Assembly: GCA_021166815.1 (NCBI GenBank)
Contig: JAJPEO010000319.1
Span: 1 to 8,719, forward strand
DNA length: 8,719 nucleotides
Origin: Nocardioides sp.
Lineage (GTDB): Bacteria; Actinomycetota; Actinomycetes; Propionibacteriales; Nocardioidaceae
Reading direction: 5' to 3'
In this document: piece after piece, positions 1 to 5,288 of the stretch
Layout of the letters: each line of letters opens with the position of its first letter
Position numbering within the stretch: the first letter of the stretch is position 1
Made by a program: the position numbers and the translations under genes
Notes under the pieces: model-generated
The model's database searches: none
The model's input: only the letters and a program-made list of their open reading frames with translations
What the model was told of the DNA's origin: nothing

Positions 1-42
1 GTGCGGCATGGGGTCGTACGGCGCCCGCTCCTCCTCGTCCAT
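1..42 (-). CDS. 5' end of an unidentified protein gene (partial)
   Basis: Only the first 14 codons lie in the window, reading MDEEERAPYDPMPH from an ATG at 42-40 and running off the left edge in an open frame. The start is supported by a TAGGGT box ending exactly 7 nt upstream of the ATG, the arrangement of actinobacterial leaderless genes, and by the matching arrangement of the divergent DedA gene. The N-terminus is acidic and proline-containing, with no signal peptide. There is too little sequence to assign a family, so I give no function. Confidence 0.6.
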   Translation of the reverse strand, partial: MDEEERAPYDPMPH

Positions 43-49
43 GCCACGC

Positions 50-55
50 ACCCTA
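50..55 (-). promoter_or_regulatory. -10 box of a leaderless promoter (minus strand)
   Basis: The minus strand reads TAGGGT, then 7 nt (GCGTGGC), then ATG. TANNNT is the actinobacterial housekeeping -10 consensus, and a 7-nt gap to the start codon puts the transcription start on the A of the ATG. No clear -35 hexamer is visible. There is no Shine-Dalgarno sequence in the gap. Confidence 0.6.
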
Positions 56-91
56 GGTCTCGACGACACGGGAGCCTTGGGCGGCGCTGGT

Positions 92-97
92 TAGGGT
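92..97 (+). promoter_or_regulatory. -10 box of leaderless DedA-gene promoter
   Basis: TAGGGT is followed by 7 nt (TGCGCGC) and the GTG start at 105. It is the mirror image of the minus-strand box at 50-55: same hexamer, same spacing. The two -10 boxes are 36 nt apart, so the two promoters share the 43-104 region back to back. No good TTGACA-like -35 is seen, and no purine-rich ribosome binding site precedes the GTG. Confidence 0.65.
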
Positions 98-104
98 TGC
101 GCGC

Positions 105-851
105 GTGAGTGCACTCGCCGACATGGCCCTCCTCGTCCAGCCGCTGCTGCTCGGCATCGACTGGATGGAGCCCGACTGGCTCCTCGCCACCTTCGGCACC
201 GCGCTGTTCTGGATCAGCGTCGTGATCGTGTTCGTCGAGTGCGGGCTCTTCTTCCCGATCCTGCCCGGCGACACCCTGCTGTTCGCGCTCGGGCTCTTCA
301 TCGCCACCGGGCAGCTCGACATCTTCCCCGGGCCGCCCGCGGTGGAGCTGGTGGTGGCGCTGGTGCTGCTCACCGCAGCAGCCTTCCTCGGCAACGTGGT
401 GGGCTACGAGATCGGCCGCAAGATCGGGCCGCCGCTCTACGAGCGCGACGGGCGCATCATCAAGCGCAAGTACTTCGACCAGACCACCGCGTTCTTCGAC
501 AAGCACGGCAACAAGGCCCTGGTCATCGGCCGGTTCGTGCCGTTCGTGCGGACCTACGTCACCGTCGTCGCCGGCGTGACCCGGATGCAGCGCCACCGCT
601 TCTTCCTGTGGAGCGCAGTGGGCGCGGTGCTGTGGGTGGTGTCGATCATGCTGCTCGGCTTCTTCCTCGGCGGCACCTTCCCCAGCCTGGGCGAGAGCAT
701 CGACAAGCTCGTGCTGGTGATCCTGGCCTTCTCGCTCGCCCCGATCGCCTTCGAGTGGTGGCGCCACAAGCGCACCAACGCCCCCGGTGCGGCCATCGGG
801 CCCGACGACGGCGGCCCCGACCGCGACATCATGGGCGAGGACGTCGACTGA
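105..851 (+). CDS. DedA/SNARE-associated (VTT domain) family membrane protein
   Basis: A 248-residue polytopic inner-membrane protein of the DedA family. Family members are linked to lipid-carrier flipping/recycling, membrane potential and resistance to cationic compounds; the exact substrate here is unknown. Visible signatures are FFPILPGD at about residues 49-56 in the first re-entrant region and GRFVPFVRT at 142-150, the conserved G-R-F-x-P-x-x-R stretch of the DedA core. Hydrophobic segments lie at about 28-50, 57-68, 80-100, 150-185 and 201-216. The C-terminal tail from about 218 is charged, cytosolic-looking and rich in Asp/Gly. Length is close to the family norm of roughly 200-250. The GTG start is chosen because it begins 7 nt after a TAGGGT box and leaves a sensible short N-terminus. 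The gene ends 9 nt before the convergent pyrE stop. Confidence 0.88.
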   Translation: MSALADMALLVQPLLLGIDWMEPDWLLATFGTALFWISVVIVFVECGLFFPILPGDTLLFALGLFIATGQLDIFPGPPAVELVVALVLLTAAAFLGNVVGYEIGRKIGPPLYERDGRIIKRKYFDQTTAFFDKHGNKALVIGRFVPFVRTYVTVVAGVTRMQRHRFFLWSAVGAVLWVVSIMLLGFFLGGTFPSLGESIDKLVLVILAFSLAPIAFEWWRHKRTNAPGAAIGPDDGGPDRDIMGEDVD

Positions 852-860
852 GGGCTCGCC

Positions 861-1388
861 TCAGCCGCGGGCGGCGTCGAGCTCCGCACGGGTGAGGACC
901 GAGCGGACCTCCAGGCCCACGTCGGCCAGTGGGTTCTCCCCCTCCGGCGAGCGGTCGATCGCGCAGACCACGACCTCGACGATCGCCCCGAGCTCGCGCA
1001 GCGCGTTCGTCGCGTCGCGTACGGCTCCCCCGGTGGTGATGACGTCCTCGACCAGGGTGACGCGGCGACCCTCGACCGACGGGCCCTCGGCGAGCTTGGC
1101 GGTGCCGTACTCCTTGGCCTTCTTGCGGACGAACAGCGCGGGCAGGCCGGTCTTGGCGCTCAGCACCGTCGCGCAGGGGATGCCGCCCATCTCGAGGCCG
1201 CCGAGCAGGTCGGTGCCCTCGGGCACCAGGTCGACCATCCGCGTGGCGACGCGGTCGAGCAGCGCGGGGTCGGACTCGAAGAGGTACTTGTCGAAGTAGG
1301 TGTCGGCCACCTGTCCCGAGCGCAGCGTGAAGGTGCCGGTCAGGCGGCAGCAGGCGTCGATGTCGGCGGCGAGGGTCGCGTCGGTCAT
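861..1388 (-). CDS. pyrE: Orotate phosphoribosyltransferase
   Basis: A cytosolic enzyme joining orotate and PRPP to give orotidine 5'-monophosphate, the fifth step of de novo pyrimidine synthesis. The PRPP-binding signature VTLVEDVITTGGA is at about residues 110-122, and FVRKKAKEYGT at 86-96 carries the catalytic lysines of the flexible loop. YFDKYLF at 31-37 is in the usual substrate-binding N-terminal region. At 175 residues it matches the short actinobacterial PyrE form. An ATG at 1397 is in frame but directly abuts the GGGAGG ribosome site; the ATG at 1388 has it 9 nt upstream, so I take 1388 as the start. No other pyr gene is adjacent, so it is a stand-alone transcription unit. It is convergent with the DedA gene and divergent from the ABC operon. 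Confidence 0.93.
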   Translation of the reverse strand: MTDATLAADIDACCRLTGTFTLRSGQVADTYFDKYLFESDPALLDRVATRMVDLVPEGTDLLGGLEMGGIPCATVLSAKTGLPALFVRKKAKEYGTAKLAEGPSVEGRRVTLVEDVITTGGAVRDATNALRELGAIVEVVVCAIDRSPEGENPLADVGLEVRSVLTRAELDAARG

Positions 1389-1397
1389 GGCCCGCAT

Positions 1398-1403
1398 CCT
1401 CCC
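1398..1403 (-). promoter_or_regulatory. Ribosome binding site that decides the pyrE start
   Basis: GGGAGG on the minus strand. It lies immediately before the upstream in-frame ATG (0 nt) but 9 nt before the ATG at 1388, which favours the shorter pyrE product starting MTDATL. Confidence 0.7.
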
Positions 1404-1492
1404 AGACCCCCGGCACCTCCGGGGCCCGACCCTGAGCCCGTCTCGGGGTCAGGTTCAGGGACGGAGTCGGCACTGTCCCCGATGGGCAGGGC

Positions 1493-1508
1493 CCCGCGTT
1501 CGCGGGAG
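1493..1508 (+). promoter_or_regulatory. Ribosome site of the ABC ATPase gene inside a small hairpin
   Basis: CCCGCG (1493-1498) can pair with CGCGGG (1501-1506), and the likely Shine-Dalgarno GGGAG (1504-1508) shares its GGG with the right arm. A second GGAG at 1512-1515 is only 2 nt from the ATG and so is badly spaced. The ribosome site may therefore be partly hidden in the mRNA. Confidence 0.35.
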
Positions 1509-1517
1509 CGTGGAGCC

Positions 1518-2429
1518 ATGATCACAGTCGAGTCCCTCACCAAGCACTACGGCGGGTTCACCGCCGTCGACGACGTGTCGTTCACCGCGGCCACCGGCCG
1601 GGTCACCGGCTTCCTCGGCCCCAACGGAGCCGGCAAGTCCACCACGATGCGCGTCATGGTCGGCCTCACCCGCCCCACCCACGGCTCCGTCACGATCGGC
1701 GGGGAGCGGTACGGCGACCTGGGCAACCCCGGCCTGGAGGTGGGGGTGCTGCTCGACGCGTCCGCCCAGCACGCCGGTCGCACCGGCCGCGAGATCCTCA
1801 CCGTCGCGGCGCGGACGATGGGTCTGCCCGTCAGCCGCGTGCCCGAGACCCTGGCCCGCGTCGGGCTCACCGAGTCCGAGGCGGGACGCCGGGTCCGCCA
1901 CTACTCCCTGGGGATGCGCCAGCGCCTCGGCATCGCCACCGCGCTGATCGGCGACCCCCACGTGCTCATCCTCGACGAGCCCGCCAACGGCCTCGACCCG
2001 GCGGGCATCCGCTGGATGCGCGACCTGCTCCGCGGGTTCGCCGACGACGGCGGCACCGTGCTGCTCTCCTCGCACCTCCTGCACGAGATCGAGGTGGTCG
2101 CAGACGACCTCGTCGTGATCGGCCAGGGTCGCATCGTCGCCCAGGGGACGAAGGCCGACCTGCTCGCCTCGACCGGCACGCTGGTCCGTACGCCCTCCGT
2201 CGCCGACCTCGCCCGCGCCCTGCACGAGCACCACATCGTCACCCACCCGACCGACGGCGGCCTGCGCGCCGAGACCGAGCCGGGCGTCGTCGGCCAGCTC
2301 GCCTTGCACGCCGGCGTCCCCCTCACCGAGCTGCGGGCCGCCGAGGGCGCGGGCCTGGAGGAGATGTTCCTCCAGCTCACCGCCGACACCGCCCGCGAGA
2401 CCGACGCCCACGAAGGAGCAGCAGCATGA
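1518..2429 (+). CDS. ABC-2 type exporter, ATP-binding protein
   Basis: The 303-residue cytosolic ATPase of an ABC exporter (DrrA/BcrA/CcmA-like group) that would energise the permease encoded next. Walker A GPNGAGKST is at about residues 34-42, the signature variant YSLGMRQR at 129-136, Walker B VLILDEP at 149-155, the D-loop at 158-160 and the switch histidine in SSHLLHE at about 186. The usual Q-loop glutamine is not evident: the corresponding stretch reads VGVLLDA (about 75-81), a form typical of this actinobacterial group. The C-terminal ~80 residues (220-303) are the accessory domain of these exporters. I start at the ATG at 1518, where the ABC domain begins and a GGGAG lies 9 nt upstream; an in-frame ATG at 1482 would add 12 basic residues not expected in the family. 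The stop overlaps the permease start (ATGA), implying translational coupling. The substrate is unknown; no drug or peptide biosynthesis gene is nearby. Confidence 0.9.
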   Translation: MITVESLTKHYGGFTAVDDVSFTAATGRVTGFLGPNGAGKSTTMRVMVGLTRPTHGSVTIGGERYGDLGNPGLEVGVLLDASAQHAGRTGREILTVAARTMGLPVSRVPETLARVGLTESEAGRRVRHYSLGMRQRLGIATALIGDPHVLILDEPANGLDPAGIRWMRDLLRGFADDGGTVLLSSHLLHEIEVVADDLVVIGQGRIVAQGTKADLLASTGTLVRTPSVADLARALHEHHIVTHPTDGGLRAETEPGVVGQLALHAGVPLTELRAAEGAGLEEMFLQLTADTARETDAHEGAAA

Positions 2430-3247
2430 CCACCACGACCCTCCCGCGTCCGGCGACCGAGCCCGTGACGCCTGCCCGGCACCGGCCCCGTACGACCAGG
2501 CCCATCCCGTTCGGCCGGCTCGTCAGGGTCGAGCTGCGCAAGATGTTCGACACCCGCTCCGGCTTCTGGCTGATGGCCTCCGTCGCCGTCACCGCGGTGC
2601 TGGCCAGCGGCGCGGTGCTGATGTTCGGCTCGGAGGCCGACGTCACCTACGCCAACCTGAGCGCGGCGATCGGGGTGCCGATGGCGATCATCCTGCCTGT
2701 CATCGCGATCCTGTCCGTGACCTCGGAGTGGTCGCAGCGCTCGGGCCTCACGACGTTCACGCTGGTGCCCCACCGCGGGCGGGTGCTGCTCGCGAAGGCC
2801 GTCAACACCGTGCACGTCGGCGTCGCGGCCATGGTCGTGGCCCTGACGATCGGCGCCGGCACCAACCTGCTGGGCGCGGCCGCCTACGGCATCGACCCGG
2901 TCTGGGAGACGAGCCTCACCGACCTGTCCCACATCGTGCTGGCCAACGTGCTCGGCATGGCGTTCGGCTTCATGCTCGGACTGGTCATCCGGAGCTCACC
3001 GGCCGCGATCGTGGGCTACTTCGTCTACAGCTTCGTCATCGGCAACCTGCTGGTCCTGCTGGCCACCAGCCAGGAGTGGTTCGCCGACATCAACCGATGG
3101 GTCAACTTCCAGTACAACCAGACCTACTTCTTCGACCAACAGATCGTGGCGAAGGACTGGGCCTACCTCGGGGTCAGCTCGCTGCTGTGGCTGGTCCTGC
3201 CGCTCGTCATCGGCGCGTGGGCGGCGATGCGGGCCGAGGTCAAGTAG
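2426..3247 (+). CDS. ABC-2 type exporter, membrane permease
   Basis: A 273-residue membrane partner of the ATPase encoded immediately upstream. The N-terminal ~35 residues are Thr/Pro/Arg-rich and cytosolic. RVELRKMFDTRSGFW (about 34-48) is the amphipathic entry helix common in ABC-2 permeases. About six transmembrane segments follow, near 48-69, 80-99, 127-150, 165-187, 191-212 and 246-268. SEWSQRSGLTTFTLVPHR after the second segment is a recognisable signature of actinobacterial ABC-2 permeases. The ATG overlaps the ATPase stop by 4 nt and is served by AAGGAG at 2413-2418, inside the ATPase gene, 7 nt upstream. It would form a heterotetramer with two ATPases. The substrate cannot be told. 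The stop is followed after 10 nt by a strong palindrome. Confidence 0.86.
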   Translation: MTTTTLPRPATEPVTPARHRPRTTRPIPFGRLVRVELRKMFDTRSGFWLMASVAVTAVLASGAVLMFGSEADVTYANLSAAIGVPMAIILPVIAILSVTSEWSQRSGLTTFTLVPHRGRVLLAKAVNTVHVGVAAMVVALTIGAGTNLLGAAAYGIDPVWETSLTDLSHIVLANVLGMAFGFMLGLVIRSSPAAIVGYFVYSFVIGNLLVLLATSQEWFADINRWVNFQYNQTYFFDQQIVAKDWAYLGVSSLLWLVLPLVIGAWAAMRAEVK

Positions 3248-3257
3248 CCCGCACCAC

Positions 3258-3304
3258 GATCGTGGAGCCTCGTGGCCACTGGGTGGCCATGCGGCTCCAC
3301 GATC
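3258..3304. terminator. Strong 47-nt palindrome after the ABC operon (terminator-like hairpin)
   Basis: A perfect 12-bp outer stem (GATCGTGGAGCC 3258-3269 with GGCTCCACGATC 3293-3304) continues, after one T/C mismatch, into a C-G pair, a G-U pair and a 6-bp inner stem (TGGCCA/TGGCCA) closing a CTGGG loop. That makes 19 Watson-Crick pairs, one wobble and one mismatch. It begins 10 nt past the permease stop, the place for a terminator, but no T-tract follows on either strand, as is usual for the U-less terminators proposed in actinobacteria. It could instead be a dispersed intergenic palindromic repeat or a protein-binding site: the hexamer TCGTGG or its complement CCACGA occurs at 3254, 3260, 3270 and 3297. 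Confidence 0.65.
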
Positions 3305-3342
3305 AACTCGGTTCGCGGCATGGAGGGACCCGCGCCGCTCGG

Positions 3343-3348
3343 TAGCCT
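3343..3348 (+). promoter_or_regulatory. -10 box of leaderless aminotransferase promoter
   Basis: TAGCCT is followed by 7 nt (GCGGGAC) and the ATG at 3356, again TANNNT at leaderless spacing. It lies downstream of the 3258-3304 palindrome, consistent with the aminotransferase gene being a separate transcription unit. No clear -35 is visible. Confidence 0.6.
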
Positions 3349-3355
3349 GCGGGAC

Positions 3356-4519
3356 ATGCGCACCCTCGCCTCCCGCCTCAGCTCGATCAAGCCGACGGTG
3401 TTCACCGAGATGTCGGCGCTTGCGGTGCGCACGGGCGCGCTCAACCTCGGGCAGGGCTTCCCCGACGTCGACGGGCCACCCTCGGTCATCGCCGCCGCGG
3501 TCGCGGCCCTCGAGGCCGGGGCCAACCAGTACGCCCCCGGTCCCGGCGTCCCGGTGCTGCGCGAGGCGATCGCCCGCCACCAGCACCGCCACTACGGCCT
3601 CGAGCTCGACCCGGACCGCGAGGTGGTCGTCACCACCGGCTGCACCGAGGCGATCGCCGCCGCCCTCCTCGGGCTGGTCGACGCGGGCGACGAGGTCGTC
3701 GTCCTCGAGCCGTGGTACGACTCCTACGACGCGATGCTCGCGATGTGTGGAGCCGTACGCCGCCCCGTCACCCTCCGCGCGCCGGAGTTCCGGCTCGACC
3801 CCGACGAGCTCCGCGCAGCCGTCACGCCGCGCACCCGGTTGATCCTGCTCAACACCCCGCACAACCCGACCGGGACCGTCCTGACCCGCGAGGAGCTCCA
3901 GGCCGTCGCGGACGTCGCGATCGAGCACGACCTGGTCGTGGTGACCGACGAGGTCTACGAGCACCTGACCTTCGACGACCACGAGCACGTGCCGATCGCG
4001 ACGCTCCCCGGCATGCGCGAGCGCACGCTCACCCTGTCGAGCGCCGGCAAGAGCTACTCGTTCACCGGCTGGAAGGTCGGCTGGGCGACCGGCCCGGCTC
4101 CCCTCGTGCAGGCCGTGCTCGCCGCCAAGCAGTGGCTGACCTTCACCTCCGGCTCACCGCTGCAGCCCGCGGTCGCCCACGCCCTCGACCACGAGCCGGA
4201 CTGGCCGCGCGAGCTCGCCCGCGACCTGCAGGGACGCCGCGACCTGCTGTGCGAGGGCCTCGCCGCGGCCGGGCTGGAGCCCCGCGTCCCCGAGGGCACC
4301 TACTTCGCCACCACCGACATCGCCCACCTGGGCTGGGCCGACGGCCGCGACTTCTGCCTGGCCCTGCCCGAGCGGGCCGGCGTCGTGGCGATCCCCGCCC
4401 AGTCGTTCTATGCCGACGAGGCCACCGGCGCCCAGCTCGTGCGGTGGGCGTTCTGCAAGGAGCCCGACGTCATCCGCGAGGGAGTACGCCGCCTCGCCGC
4501 GGCCGACCTGTCCCGCTGA
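3356..4519 (+). CDS. PLP-dependent aminotransferase, class I/II (DapC/YbdL-like)
   Basis: A 387-residue cytosolic fold-type I aminotransferase transferring an amino group between an amino acid and a 2-oxo acid via pyridoxal phosphate. The Schiff-base lysine is K232 in SSAGKSYSFTGWK. Other cofactor-site residues are N170 in NTPHNPTG and D198/Y201 in VTDEVYEH. The likely substrate-carboxylate arginine is R363 in LVRWAFCK. The N-terminal LGQGFPD (31-37) and NQYAPGPG (57-64) are typical of the subgroup holding YbdL/kynurenine-type transaminases. From memory it closely resembles the mycobacterial protein annotated as N-succinyldiaminopimelate aminotransferase DapC, which would place it in lysine/peptidoglycan synthesis. 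That role is not proven by context, since no dap gene is nearby. The frame is open upstream to an ATG at 3272, but that extension would translate half of the palindrome; the ATG at 3356 fits both the promoter box and the family's N-terminus. The stop lies only 4 nt from the convergent neighbour's stop. Confidence 0.87.
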   Translation: MRTLASRLSSIKPTVFTEMSALAVRTGALNLGQGFPDVDGPPSVIAAAVAALEAGANQYAPGPGVPVLREAIARHQHRHYGLELDPDREVVVTTGCTEAIAAALLGLVDAGDEVVVLEPWYDSYDAMLAMCGAVRRPVTLRAPEFRLDPDELRAAVTPRTRLILLNTPHNPTGTVLTREELQAVADVAIEHDLVVVTDEVYEHLTFDDHEHVPIATLPGMRERTLTLSSAGKSYSFTGWKVGWATGPAPLVQAVLAAKQWLTFTSGSPLQPAVAHALDHEPDWPRELARDLQGRRDLLCEGLAAAGLEPRVPEGTYFATTDIAHLGWADGRDFCLALPERAGVVAIPAQSFYADEATGAQLVRWAFCKEPDVIREGVRRLAAADLSR

Positions 4520-4523
4520 GCCG

Positions 4524-5288
4524 TCAATGCTCCGGACGGTCCTCCGGGGCAGGACCGGGCTCGTCGACCGGGGGCGGCACGGGCTGGCCGTAGGCGTTGA
4601 GCGGGGGCTCCTCGCGCGGCGCGGCAGGAGCCGGGGGCTGCGCGGGCTGGCCGTACGGCGCCTGGGGTGCTGACGGCTGGCCGTACGGAGCTTGGCCGTA
4701 CGGGGCCTGGCCGTACGGCGCCTGGCCGTACGGGGCCTGACCGTAGGGAGCCGCGGGAGGCATGGCGGGCTCGCGTCGGGCGAACCAGTCGTTGGCGCCG
4801 CCGGTGAACAGCAGGACGATCGTCAGGACCGCCATCACCAGCGGCACGATGCTGATGATCGACATGATCGCGAGCAGCGAGACCAGGGCGACGAAGGCGC
4901 TCAGGATGACCAGCAGGATGCGGGCGATCACGGACCTGGCGAGCGTGAAGCCACCCAGCACGGCGCCGACGAGACCGAGCACCGCGACGACCACCGAGCC
5001 GACCAGCAGCACCGAGAGGAACACGTCGCCGTCGACGCCGAGCTCGGCCCACTCGGGCTGCCGACGCATCTCGGCCAGCATCTCGTCGCGAGCCACCGTG
5101 ATGACGGCGACCATCAGCAGGGCGAAGCCGACGGTGAGCACAGACATCGCGATCGCGATCACGCCGGCAGCGGTGACCGTGCCGGGCCGGCGCCCGCGGG
5201 CCGAGGGCGCGGGGAGGGTCGGTGCGGCGTACGGGTGCGGGGGCTGCGGCTGCTGCTGCTGGCCGTAGGGGTTGACGGGGTTGCTCAC
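4524..5288 (-). CDS. Four-helix membrane protein with Pro/Gln-rich ends and APYGQ repeats
   Basis: A 254-residue protein of unknown function, second gene of a two-gene operon. The N-terminal ~35 residues are a disordered Gln/Pro/Tyr-rich segment (NPYGQQQQPQPP). Four hydrophobic segments follow at about 38-66, 90-115, 119-141 and 143-163, with an acidic loop at 67-88 after the first. The core ends in NDWFARRE (166-173). The C-terminal ~80 residues are Pro/Ala/Gly/Gln-rich and hold five back-to-back APYGQ units (180-204), one more at 210-214 and a related NAYGQP at 231-236. Such tails are common on small actinobacterial membrane proteins and are low complexity. The GTG start overlaps the upstream stop as GTGA, with GGAG 7 nt before it. 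The helix pattern matches both halves of the upstream protein, suggesting related units. A membrane scaffold or stress role would be a guess. Confidence 0.8.
   Translation of the reverse strand: MSNPVNPYGQQQQPQPPHPYAAPTLPAPSARGRRPGTVTAAGVIAIAMSVLTVGFALLMVAVITVARDEMLAEMRRQPEWAELGVDGDVFLSVLLVGSVVVAVLGLVGAVLGGFTLARSVIARILLVILSAFVALVSLLAIMSIISIVPLVMAVLTIVLLFTGGANDWFARREPAMPPAAPYGQAPYGQAPYGQAPYGQAPYGQPSAPQAPYGQPAQPPAPAAPREEPPLNAYGQPVPPPVDEPGPAPEDRPEH
4677..4751 (-). repeat. Five tandem 15-bp repeats encoding APYGQ
   Basis: Five adjacent 15-bp units with near-identical sequence (plus-strand core CCGTACGGGGCCTGG) at 15-nt periodicity. A sixth copy lies about 15 nt further on, at 4651-4665. The period is a multiple of three, so copy number can change without breaking the frame. 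Units differ mainly at synonymous positions; the last keeps TAGGG instead of TACGG. Confidence 0.9.

Larger units (their letters stand above)
1389..1517. other. Divergent intergenic region between pyrE and the ABC operon, with three small hairpins
   Basis: This 129-nt region must hold both outward promoters, but no clear TANNNT box at leaderless spacing is visible on either strand. It contains three inverted repeats: 1408-1413/1419-1424 (CCCCGG / CCGGGG, 5-nt loop), 1428-1436/1442-1450 (GACCCTGAG / CTCGGGGTC, one G-U on the plus-strand RNA, one A-C mismatch on the minus-strand RNA) and 1493-1498/1501-1506 (CCCGCG / CGCGGG). The first two fall in the possible 5' leader of pyrE. The third overlaps the likely ribosome site of the ABC ATPase gene. 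Random hairpins are common at this GC content, so any regulatory role is inference. Confidence 0.4.

Noticed and set aside
1455..2411. A long minus-strand open frame opposite the ABC ATPase gene
   Set aside because: The plus strand encodes every ABC ATPase motif in order. The minus frame is a low-complexity Gly/Ala/Val/Asp shadow.
3272..3355. A 28-residue N-terminal extension of the aminotransferase starting at ATG 3272
   Set aside because: It would be read from within the palindrome. The family N-terminus and the TAGCCT box both fit the ATG at 3356.
3248..3355. A small gene in the gap between the permease and aminotransferase genes
   Set aside because: Open frames on both strands run through the palindrome and into neighbouring genes, with no start supported by a ribosome site or promoter box of their own.
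4651..4755. Regular 15-bp repeats as a CRISPR array or regulatory iterons
   Set aside because: There are no unique spacers; the units are contiguous, in frame and encode APYGQ inside a clear coding sequence.
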